Of a stretch of 21,169 nt of DNA, positions 7,169 to 17,437 are shown one piece after another. The notes under the pieces were generated by a model. The model was not told the origin of the DNA, ran no database searches, and saw only the letters and a program-made list of their open reading frames with translations. The DNA is from DATKZH01 sp964475955 (lineage in GTDB: Bacteria; Planctomycetota; Planctomycetia; Pirellulales; Thermoguttaceae), in contig CAYYZY010000138.1 in NCBI GenBank assembly GCA_964475955.1, forward strand, positions 1-21,169. The letters are read 5' to 3'. Each line of letters opens with the position of its first letter. Within the stretch, counting starts at the first letter, position 1. A program made the translations under genes and the position numbers.

Positions 7169-8089
7169 ATGACCCGACACCTGATCACGCTCTGCGACCT
7201 TTCCGCCGCGGAAATCGAACGGATCTTCTCCATCACCCAGGACCTCAAGGCCAAAGTCGAGAAGGGGCTTCGCGAGCCGCTGTTGCCCGGCCGCGTGATG
7301 GCCATGCTCTTCGAGAAGCCTTCGCTCAGGACCCGCGTGAGCTTCGAGTCGGGCATGATCCACCTCGGCGGGAGTGCGCTCTTCCTAGGCAACGACGTGG
7401 GCTTCGGACACCGCGAGACCGTCGCCGATTTCGGGCGCGTCCTCAGCGAGTACGTCGACGTGATCGTGGTCCGCTCCAAACGGCACGATACCGTCGTCGG
7501 CCTCGCCGAGCACTGCTCCTGCCCCGTGATCAACGGCCTGACCGACTACGCCCATCCCTGCCAGGCCATGGCCGATTTGTTTACGATCCGCGAGCTGACC
7601 GGCGGACTGCGCGGGCGCCGCCTCGCCTGGGTCGGCGACGGAAACAACGTCGCCCGCAGCCTGGCTATCGGCTGCGGAAAGCTGGGCATGCACTTCGCCA
7701 TGGCCACACCGAAGCCCTACCGGTTCGAGCCCGAGTTCATCGAACTCCTCGAGCGGGAGGTGCCCGAGTTGGAGATGACCGTGACGGCCGACCCGGTCGA
7801 AGCGGTGCAGGGCGCCGCGGCCGTCTACACCGACGTTTGGGCGAGCATGGGCCAGGAAGCCGAGCAGGACAAACGCCGGCGCGATTTCGCGCCCTACCAG
7901 GTCAACGCGAAGCTCATGTCCCATACCGAAAAGGACGCCGCGTTCATGCACTGCCTGCCCGCCCGGCGCGGCGAGGAAGTGACCGACGACGTCATCGACG
8001 GGCCGCTGAGCGTCGTGGTGCGTCAGGCCGCCAATCGCATGCACGCCCAGAAGGGAATCCTCACGTGGCTTCTCGGCGCCAAGGCGTGA
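7169..8089 (+). CDS. argF: Ornithine carbamoyltransferase
   Basis: This enzyme joins carbamoyl phosphate and ornithine to give citrulline. The 306-residue product has the usual length. Carbamoyl-phosphate motif FEKPSLRTR occupies residues 48-56, HPCQ is at 129-132, the ornithine-binding SMG loop is at 226-228 (DVWASMGQE), and HCLPA starts at 261. VGDGNNVARSLA forms the second-domain loop. The SMG and HCLPA motifs argue against aspartate, acetylornithine or succinylornithine transcarbamylases. In the carbamoyl-phosphate motif Leu53 replaces the more usual Thr, a variation known in other members. ATG 7169 follows a purine-rich but weak GAGAGACGAG. It is the third gene in the arg cluster, 33 bp after argD; the pathway's remaining steps are encoded elsewhere. 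Confidence 0.94.
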   Translation: MTRHLITLCDLSAAEIERIFSITQDLKAKVEKGLREPLLPGRVMAMLFEKPSLRTRVSFESGMIHLGGSALFLGNDVGFGHRETVADFGRVLSEYVDVIVVRSKRHDTVVGLAEHCSCPVINGLTDYAHPCQAMADLFTIRELTGGLRGRRLAWVGDGNNVARSLAIGCGKLGMHFAMATPKPYRFEPEFIELLEREVPELEMTVTADPVEAVQGAAAVYTDVWASMGQEAEQDKRRRDFAPYQVNAKLMSHTEKDAAFMHCLPARRGEEVTDDVIDGPLSVVVRQAANRMHAQKGILTWLLGAKA

Positions 8090-8120
8090 ACGCGGCTCGG
8101 CCGGCGCGGCCCGTCCTCAA

Positions 8121-8179
8121 GGAATAGCCAGGAGACAACTTCAGCGACTGCGGTCATCCTGAATTGCACGGGCTATTCC
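8121..8179. repeat. 9-bp inverted repeat enclosing a structured spacer
   Basis: GGAATAGCC (8121-8129) and GGCTATTCC (8171-8179) are perfect inverted repeats flanking 41 nt. AGGA (8130-8133) and TCCT (8157-8160) can extend the stem inside. The element fills the argF-rph gap, has no T tract, and could be an RNA structure in the rph leader or a relic repeat. Confidence 0.5.
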
Positions 8180-8223
8180 CGTCCAAACCCCAAGCCAACT
8201 CCCACCTCGTCCGGAGTGCCGTC

Positions 8224-8940
8224 ATGCAACGCGAAAACCGCCGACCCGACGAGATTCGCCCCCTGGCGATCCAACGGGCCTTCACTCGAACGGCCCCGGG
8301 GAGCGTGCTGATCCAAAGCGGGCGCACGACGGTCCTGTGCACGGCGAGCGTCGATCTGCACGTGCCGGCGTGGATGGCCGGCCAGGGCCGCGGATGGATC
8401 ACGGCCGAGTACGCCATGCTCCCCGGCAGCACGCGGCCGCGCAAGCGGCGGGAACGCGGCCCCTCGGTCGACGGCCGGTCGACCGAGATCCAGCGGCTCG
8501 TGGGCCGCAGCCTTCGGGCGGTGGCCGATTTGGCCCTGCTCGGCGAGCGGACCATCACCCTCGACTGCGACGTGCTCGAAGCCGACGGCGGCACGCGAAC
8601 GGCCAGCATCACCGGCGCGCTGGTCGCCCTGGTCGACGCGATCCATTCGGTCCGCGACGACCTGCCCGACCCCGGCCGGCACCCGCTGGCCGACAGCGTC
8701 GGTCTGGTCGACGGCAACGTGTTGCTCGACCTCGACCACCCGGAGGACTCGGCCGCCTCGGTCGACATGAACGTGGTGATGACCGGCGGGGGCCGCTTCG
8801 TCGAAGTCCAGGGTACCGGCGAAGAGGCCACCTTCACCGAGGCCGAGCTGGGGTGGATGCTCAAGGCGGCCCGCAGCGGCACTGGCCAACTCACCGACCT
8901 TCAGCGCGAATCCCTCGGCGACCGCTGGCCGTTCGGCTGA
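8224..8940 (+). CDS. rph: Ribonuclease PH
   Basis: RNase PH trims the 3' ends of tRNA precursors by phosphorolysis and also acts on structured RNAs. The 238-residue product has the normal family length. It shows RPDEIRPLAIQRAF near the start, GRGWITAEYAMLPGST (residues 55-70), R85 in GRSTEIQRLVGRSLRA, and EADGGTRTASITGA, where the GTR at 123-125 is the phosphate-binding motif. QGTGEEATF lies near the C-terminus. ATG 8224 was chosen because GGAG lies 7 nt upstream and the family N-terminus begins there; the frame stays open further upstream from a TTG at 8164, but the added residues do not resemble the family. The gene lies between argF and ileS, so it could belong to either transcript. Confidence 0.94.
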   Translation: MQRENRRPDEIRPLAIQRAFTRTAPGSVLIQSGRTTVLCTASVDLHVPAWMAGQGRGWITAEYAMLPGSTRPRKRRERGPSVDGRSTEIQRLVGRSLRAVADLALLGERTITLDCDVLEADGGTRTASITGALVALVDAIHSVRDDLPDPGRHPLADSVGLVDGNVLLDLDHPEDSAASVDMNVVMTGGGRFVEVQGTGEEATFTEAELGWMLKAARSGTGQLTDLQRESLGDRWPFG

Positions 8941-9023
8941 GCCGCCGCGCGCTTTTTTCGCGGCGCCGGAAGGGCCGCGATCGACGAGGGCCGGGACCGC
9001 TCCCGTGTTTTGCCGGTCTCGGA

Positions 9024-9052
9024 TTGAAAATTCGGCTTCGGCGCGGTCTATT
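9024..9052 (+). promoter_or_regulatory. Possible sigma70-like promoter for ileS
   Basis: TTGAAA (9024-9029), a 17-bp spacer and TCTATT (9047-9052) match the consensus at 5/6 and 4/6 positions. It lies 32 bp before the ileS start codon, in a locally AT-richer stretch of the rph-ileS gap. No T-box or other leader structure was recognised. Confidence 0.35.
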
Positions 9053-9083
9053 TGGGGTTTTGCCCAATGCGACCCGGCCCCCC

Positions 9084-12704
<3,621 letters not shown>

Positions 12705-12712
12705 CCGATCGC

Positions 12713-12723
12713 GGCCTTCGGCC
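12713..12723 (+). other. Small hairpin between convergent ileS and propeller gene
   Basis: GGCC-TTC-GGCC forms a short stem in the 38-bp gap separating the two convergent stop codons. There is no T tract on either strand, so it is at best a weak terminator. Confidence 0.25.
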
Positions 12724-12742
12724 CTCGCGACGTCCGCTCGCG

Positions 12743-15700
12743 CTACGGCTCTGTATCACCTCCGTAGCAGACCACCCGACCGTCGTCCAAGCTCAGGTAG
12801 AGCCGCCCGGCCGCCGCGATCAGGCCGTCGTAGACCGGCGGCGCATCGAGCTTGGCCGCGTCGGCAAGCTGCCGGCCGTCTGCCGTCGAGAATGCCACCA
12901 GCGACGCCCCCAGCCGTCCCTCGAACGCTGCGAGCGGGTCGTCGTCGGGCACGACGTCGGGCGGGCCGGCCACGAACAGTTTCTCGGCCGCCACGACCAT
13001 GGCGCGCACCCGCACCGGAATGCGCACCGACCATCGGTCCTTCTCGGCCTCGTGGTCGCGTGCGAACAGCCGATAGCCCTTCGTGCCGGGAAAGAACCCG
13101 CGCCGCACGCGCACGACCTCGGTGAACACGTGGACGCCGTACAGCGCGCCCTCGTCGAACGAGAGGATCTGGCCGTAGGCCGGAACGCCCCGCATGTGCC
13201 GGTCCCAGCCGGGCCAGCGGTCGTCGTACGTCCAGTAGGTGCCTTCGTTGTAGGAGTCGTCGAGGAACCCCCGGGTGGAGATCAGCCGCCTGGCCGTGGA
13301 GCCGCGCTCGGGAGCCGGCGGGTAGACGCGGAATCCTCCGCGTTCCTTGCCGCGCTGCTGCATTTCCGCGGGGAAGCGGGTCAGATCGCTGCGGAGCCGC
13401 TCCTGGTGCAAAAACAGGTCGGCCCCGTCGCTTACCAGGATGGTCGACTTCGCCCCGTCCGTGTAGCCGGCGCCGCCGACCTCGGTGAACGGGTCGGGGC
13501 GGGGGCCGCTCAGTCGGGTGTGGTGAACGAGCGCGCCCGACTGCGGATCGAGCGCGTAGGCGTCGATGCCGCCGTCGAGATAGGTGGAACGGCCCGCCGT
13601 GAAGTAGACGAGCGGGCGCGGCGGATCCGACGTGACGTCGTCCTGAACCACCACGCTTCCGTGGACGGGCCATGCCGACTCGACTTGCCCGAAGGCCGCG
13701 ATCCGGCGCTCGAACGGGGCGGCCGTGAATCGCCACACCAGCTCGCCGTCCCTTGCGCGCAGGCACCGGACGCAACCGTCGGACGAACCGAACAGGACCA
13801 TGCCCCCGTGATACGTCGGCGGCGAGTCGATCCGTCCGCCGGCCGTGAAGCTCCAGAGGGACCTGCCCGTGCCGGCATCGAGCGCGTGGACCGTATGGGC
13901 GTTCTTCTCGGCCACCAGGAGCCGACCGTCGGCAACCGCCGGCGGCGTGATTTGGCCGGCGAAGGCCGTCTCCCAGCGCCGCACCGGTCGGTCGGACACT
14001 GCGGTCGCAATGCCGCCGCTCCGCCGCGGATCGCGACGGTACATCGGCCAGTCTTGAGAAGCTTCGTCTTCGGATTGCCGGTCGTGCACTTCGCCGTACG
14101 CCGGGCCCTCGTGCAGGCGCTGCCGGCCGCTTGCCATGTGCTCCTCGTCACCTGCCTCCCCGGCCTTCAGCGCGTTGAAATTCGACAGCAACACGCCCTG
14201 GTAGCAGACGCACTGATGCGGCGCCAAGTACAACATGCCGTTGCTCGGCAGCACGCCGTAGATGCACGGCGCCCGAAGCCAGTCGTGCCGCATGTGGTTC
14301 CGCCCCGCCAGATCCAGAAACTCGACGCCCCGCTTGGGGAGCATCAGGTACCGTTCGGTCGCCTTGCTGCGATAGCACCGATAGTGATGCCCGGGGCTGG
14401 TCAGCTTGGGAACCGAGACCTCGCGGACCACCTTGCCGGTGACCGGATCGTGCCCCCGCCGCCGCATCTCCGTCTCCATGTTGTTGACCGGCAGGCGCGT
14501 TTCGCCGAGCCAAACGAGGCCGCCGGCGACGAACAGGTCGGGCGGATTCGTGACGCCCGGCCCGGCGTAATCCGGCCCGGTCCAGAGCAGGGCACCGTTC
14601 TCCACGGAATAGGCGCGGAGTTGCCCGAAATGACCTCCGCGCGACGGCACGTTGGCCCAGAGCACGACCTTCTGGTGAGCCACCAGCGTGCCGCCCGTTC
14701 CCCGGTGCCCCTCCTTTCCCTCGACCGGCTCGCTGCGCCAGAGTTCCTCGCCGCCGTTGCGGTCGAGGCAGACGACCTGGTCGTAATTGGAGTAGAAGAC
14801 CCGATCGCCGCGCGTGGCCAGCGTCAACGGCGCCATCGCCTCGGGCTCGCTCTGCCAGAGCATGCGGCCGCTCTCGGCATCGACGGCCATCACGCGGCCC
14901 CGCTGCCGATCGGCCATGCGCGCCCAAACGTCCCTGTCGGGCCGGTGGTCGGGCAATCGGAGCCGCAGGACGAGCGTGCCCTCGAAAAGCAGGATCTCAT
15001 CGGTAAGCGCCGTCCCCTCGAATTCGTGCAGCACTTCGCCCGTGGCCCCGTCGAGTGCGCTGACCGGCGCCTCGTAACCGAGCGTCACGTACAACCGGCC
15101 GCCGCCGGCCACCAGGCGCCGCGGCAGCGTGGCGGGCAAGTGCCGCAGCATCTTGGCGCGTTCGCGGCGGTCGTCCCAGCGGGAACGGGCGTGCCACTCG
15201 CGCCATCCCCAGTCGGGCATCGGCTGCTTCCACAGCAAGGTGCCGTTGAACGCATCCCGAGCGATCAGGGCCCATTTCGGCGGGAAGCGGGGATCCGTCA
15301 GCCCGAGGGGGCCCTCGTCCCAGATGTAGAACAAGCGCCCGCCGGCCGAGACCATCCCGGCCATGCTCGAGTTGATCTCGTGGCTTCGGGCGTACTTCGG
15401 TCCACAGACCCACTGCATCCTTTGCGGCGGTCCCACGGCCACGTCCTGCGAGACCGCGTTGTTGTCGGGACCGTACAGATAGTGCGGCCACTCGTCGATC
15501 TTCTCCGGCACCGGCTTTGCGCGCATCTGCCAGCCGTCGTCCCGCCGCCGCAGCATCACTCCTCGCGGCGCCAACACGCGCATCGCTTCGTCTGCTTCGA
15601 CTGCGTCGTCCCTCTCCGCCACGATCAGGTTCACCAGGCCGTCGGCGTACGGCAGGCGCCCGCCGTCCCAATGGCTGGCCGATACGCACCCGTACCGGCC

Positions 15701-15949
15701 GGTGCTCCGGATGTGCCGCCGGGCCCGGGCGACTTGTTCGGCATCGCGGTCGAGCCCTTGCACGACGCAGCTCTCTTGCTCGCCCAGCGCGGCGGTGAGC
15801 GTTCCGTCGCCGCAGCCGAGGTGGACGATCAGGCCTCCTCGAACGCCGGCCTGTTCGAGGATTCCTCGCGCCTCTTGGGCACGGTCTGCCGGGCTGACCG
15901 AAGGCATCCCTACTAGGAGCGTCATGGCGACGACCGAAATCCGAATCAT
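12743..15949 (-). CDS. Exported methyltransferase-fold / PQQ-type beta-propeller fusion
   Basis: The 1068-residue product has three parts. First is a signal peptide (MIRISVVAMTLLVGMPSVSPA). Residues about 28-145 resemble a class I SAM methyltransferase: motif I HLGCGDGT at 43-50, GLDRD with the acidic residue D67, and VNLIVAERD. The rest is a long propeller region with blade motifs such as ALDGATGEVLHEFEG, AVDAESGRMLWQSE, ALDAGTGRSLWSFTAGG and AYALDPQSGALVHH. A hydrophilic linker containing HMASGRQRLHEG splits it into two halves; the second restarts with DWPMYRRDPRRSGG. PQQ-type blades in such proteins need not bind PQQ. Similar fusions, as I recall, occur in planctomycetes, with unknown role. 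ATG 15949 is chosen for GGAG 8 nt upstream and the signal peptide. Function is undetermined; surface or periplasmic location is inferred. Confidence 0.85.
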   Translation of the reverse strand: MIRISVVAMTLLVGMPSVSPADRAQEARGILEQAGVRGGLIVHLGCGDGTLTAALGEQESCVVQGLDRDAEQVARARRHIRSTGRYGCVSASHWDGGRLPYADGLVNLIVAERDDAVEADEAMRVLAPRGVMLRRRDDGWQMRAKPVPEKIDEWPHYLYGPDNNAVSQDVAVGPPQRMQWVCGPKYARSHEINSSMAGMVSAGGRLFYIWDEGPLGLTDPRFPPKWALIARDAFNGTLLWKQPMPDWGWREWHARSRWDDRRERAKMLRHLPATLPRRLVAGGGRLYVTLGYEAPVSALDGATGEVLHEFEGTALTDEILLFEGTLVLRLRLPDHRPDRDVWARMADRQRGRVMAVDAESGRMLWQSEPEAMAPLTLATRGDRVFYSNYDQVVCLDRNGGEELWRSEPVEGKEGHRGTGGTLVAHQKVVLWANVPSRGGHFGQLRAYSVENGALLWTGPDYAGPGVTNPPDLFVAGGLVWLGETRLPVNNMETEMRRRGHDPVTGKVVREVSVPKLTSPGHHYRCYRSKATERYLMLPKRGVEFLDLAGRNHMRHDWLRAPCIYGVLPSNGMLYLAPHQCVCYQGVLLSNFNALKAGEAGDEEHMASGRQRLHEGPAYGEVHDRQSEDEASQDWPMYRRDPRRSGGIATAVSDRPVRRWETAFAGQITPPAVADGRLLVAEKNAHTVHALDAGTGRSLWSFTAGGRIDSPPTYHGGMVLFGSSDGCVRCLRARDGELVWRFTAAPFERRIAAFGQVESAWPVHGSVVVQDDVTSDPPRPLVYFTAGRSTYLDGGIDAYALDPQSGALVHHTRLSGPRPDPFTEVGGAGYTDGAKSTILVSDGADLFLHQERLRSDLTRFPAEMQQRGKERGGFRVYPPAPERGSTARRLISTRGFLDDSYNEGTYWTYDDRWPGWDRHMRGVPAYGQILSFDEGALYGVHVFTEVVRVRRGFFPGTKGYRLFARDHEAEKDRWSVRIPVRVRAMVVAAEKLFVAGPPDVVPDDDPLAAFEGRLGASLVAFSTADGRQLADAAKLDAPPVYDGLIAAAGRLYLSLDDGRVVCYGGDTEP

Positions 15950-16040
15950 GGTAGGCTCTCCATTTGCTCGAGGCGTCGACGGCACGAGGCAACCCGCGCG
16001 CCTCCATGATACCGGCGGGAAAGGGAGCGTCCCAGGGCGC

Positions 16041-16154
16041 CGTCAATCTTCGCTTGACGGGCTTGTAGTGACCGCATTCATGCAGTCCAAACGGAAAGGG
16101 GCCCGAGGAATCGGGTCACTACGAACCGTCCGACCTGCCATTCGAAGATTGACG
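16041..16154. repeat. Nested inverted-repeat element, MITE-like or structured
   Basis: The outer repeats CGTCAATCTTCG (16041-16052) and CGAAGATTGACG (16143-16154) are perfect 12-bp inverses. Inner repeats GTAGTGACC (16065-16073) and GGTCACTAC (16114-16122) are perfect 9-bp inverses. Smaller hairpins lie inside, for example CCCGA-GGAA-TCGGG. No target-site duplication is visible at the ends and there is no coding content. Confidence 0.6.
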
Positions 16155-16226
16155 AAGCACGATATCACCGTGCGCGATTCGGCGACACAAGCTGTTGGGG
16201 AACGCCCTTCGCGGCGCTGCGTAACC

Positions 16227-16238
16227 GCGGAATTCCGC
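16227..16238. repeat. 12-bp perfect palindrome
   Basis: GCGGAATTCCGC is fully self-complementary, in a non-coding spacer. It could be a protein-binding site or chance. Confidence 0.3.
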
Positions 16239-16355
16239 AGCGGCGAACCCCGTCGGGGCGCTCGGCGTATAGAAACAGACAGCGGTCGGGATCCCCTCCG
16301 GCCGCCAGCGACGCCGGGAGTTTTCGGGCCGGCCTTCTCGGCGTCGGCAAACGAC

Positions 16356-16386
16356 GGATTGTAATTTTTTCAATCCCCCCGGATTG
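16356..16386. repeat. Competing GGATTG / CAATCC / GGATTG stems
   Basis: CAATCC (16371-16376) can pair with GGATTG on its left (16356-16361, loop TAATTTTTT) or on its right (16381-16386, loop CCCC). The two 6-bp hairpins exclude each other. They lie about 200 bp before the transposase remnant. Confidence 0.4.
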
Positions 16387-16581
16387 CGTTGTGCAAGGAT
16401 GCCGCCTCTTTCTCCCCCTGGACGAACGTGCGGACACGGCGGCGCGGGGTCGAAATCGCCGTCGCCCGTGTTGTCCCCAGCCGGAGGCCCCGCTTCCACG
16501 CGAGGCGGTCCCGGCGCGTCTCACGCCGTTTGTCTCACTCCCCGTGGTTGCCTTCCTCCACGACCAGCCGAGAGGACGCTC

Positions 16582-16932
16582 ATGGACCGAACTGTGCGGA
16601 GCTATCCCACCGATCTGACCGACGTGCAATGGGAAGCCGTTCGTCACTTGATCCCGGCCGGCAAACCGATCGGGGCCGACCGCAAGACGTCGATGCGCGC
16701 CGTGGTCAACGCCATCCTCTACCGGCGGCGCAGCGGTTGTCCCTGGCGCATGCTCCCGCACGACTTCCCGCACTGGCGAACCGTCTACGGCTACTTCCGT
16801 CAGTGGCAGCACGACGGAACGTGGTCCCAAATCGAGGCGGCGGAGCACCGGGCGCGGTGCACGCTCCGAGAGCTTGGCGATTCGTCGCTTTCGGCCGACG
16901 GACAGGCGACCGCCCCGTCGCAATCGTGCTGA
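16582..16932 (+). pseudogene. Truncated IS5-type transposase (N-terminal domain only)
   Basis: The 116-residue ORF opens with SYPTDLTDVQWEAVRHLIP, then MRAVVNAILYRRRSGCPWR and MLPHDFPHWRTVYGYFRQW, which is the DUF4096 N-terminal helix-turn-helix region of IS5-family transposases. After HDGTWSQIEAAEHRAR the similarity fades and a stop follows at 16930. The catalytic DDE domain, normally another 130 or more residues, is absent in all three plus frames downstream. Some IS5-group elements split the transposase by a frameshift, but no second reading frame is found here, so a remnant is more likely. ATG 16582 has AGAGGA 6 nt upstream. Terminal inverted repeats of the element were not identified. 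Confidence 0.8.
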
Positions 16933-17062
16933 AGCCGGCCGGCTTCCCCGCGTGAAACACCGGCAGCCGCCGCGCGCCGGGTGCGTCGGCGCCTGCGCCG
17001 ACCGGCCGGGCGGCGCGTCGTGTCTTGCCGCGCCGCCTCGGCGCGTCGCGCTTCGCAAACAT

Positions 17063-17087
17063 CGAAAATTTCTTCAAGAAATTCTCG
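17063..17087. promoter_or_regulatory. 25-bp AT-rich palindrome, candidate operator
   Basis: The core AATTTCTT-C-AAGAAATT (17067-17083) is a perfect inverted repeat, and outward pairing continues to CGA...TCG with one mismatch, giving 11 of 12 matched pairs. It stands out as AT-rich in a GC-rich spacer about 350 bp before the surface-protein gene. A dimeric regulator site is the natural guess; the regulator is unknown. Confidence 0.45.
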
Positions 17088-17348
17088 CGCGTCGCTGGGG
17101 GGGCCGGCCCGCCGTGCGGCGTCCAAGCCGGCCGCCCCTATGCCGTCATTCGCCTTGGACTTGCGCCTTCGGCGACCGCCCGCCGCGCCGCCGGCCGCCG
17201 CACGGCGCCGGTGCGACGCTTCCCAATCGCACCACGCCGCTCGGGCGTTCGCGGCGAGCGTTTGTTTTGGCGCGGCAACGGTTTCCGCGCACGGCGCGGC
17301 GGTGACAGCATTTTCCAAACAGGCGCGGGGCGAATTGATCCGCAATCA

Positions 17349-17376
17349 TTGACGAAACGTAAACATCCCATAGAAC
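17349..17376 (+). promoter_or_regulatory. Sigma70-like promoter of the surface-protein gene
   Basis: TTGACG (17349-17354), a 16-bp spacer and TAGAAC (17371-17376) match the consensus at 5/6 and 4/6 positions. The predicted leader is about 55 nt and ends in a strong ribosome binding site. Confidence 0.45.
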
Positions 17377-17422
17377 GAAGTAAAGAGCAAATTCACCTTT
17401 CCTTCAAATTCCCCACCCATTC

Positions 17423-17430
17423 AAGGAGGA
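17423..17430 (+). promoter_or_regulatory. Strong Shine-Dalgarno site
   Basis: AAGGAGGA lies 7 nt before ATG 17438. It is the best ribosome binding site in the window and decides this start over the out-of-frame ATG at 17433. Strong translation of the surface protein is implied. Confidence 0.75.
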
Positions 17431-17437
17431 AGATGCC

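Larger units (their letters stand above)
15950..16581. other. Spacer between propeller gene and transposase remnant
   Basis: No gene is supported in these 632 bp. The spacer contains a nested inverted-repeat element (16041-16154), a small GCACG/CGTGC hairpin (16157-16173), the 12-bp palindrome GCGGAATTCCGC (16227-16238) and competing GGATTG/CAATCC stems (16356-16386). No promoter for the propeller gene was identified with confidence. Confidence 0.6.
16933..17437. other. Spacer between transposase remnant and surface-protein gene
   Basis: These 505 bp contain very GC-rich sequence without convincing coding potential; several arginine- and proline-rich ORFs on both strands look spurious. Embedded are an AT-rich palindrome (17063-17087) and, in the last 100 bp, an AT-richer promoter region for the downstream gene. 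Confidence 0.6.

Noticed and set aside
7169..8089. Acetylornithine or succinylornithine carbamoyltransferase
   Set aside because: The SMG loop and HCLPA motif and the argB-argD context fit ornithine carbamoyltransferase.
8941..8965. Terminator after rph based on a six-T run at 8953-8958
   Set aside because: The only sizeable stem (CCGCG/CGCGG) has the T run in its loop rather than after it.
8941..9083. T-box leader before ileS
   Set aside because: The gap is only 143 bp and shows no specifier stem or T-box consensus.
16227..16238. GCGGAATTCCGC as part of a transposon end
   Set aside because: No matching partner or duplication was found nearby; kept only as a palindrome.
16874..17305. 143-codon plus-strand ORF after the transposase remnant
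   Set aside because: It is almost entirely Arg/Pro/Ala with no motif and no Shine-Dalgarno; several similar ORFs overlap it on both strands.
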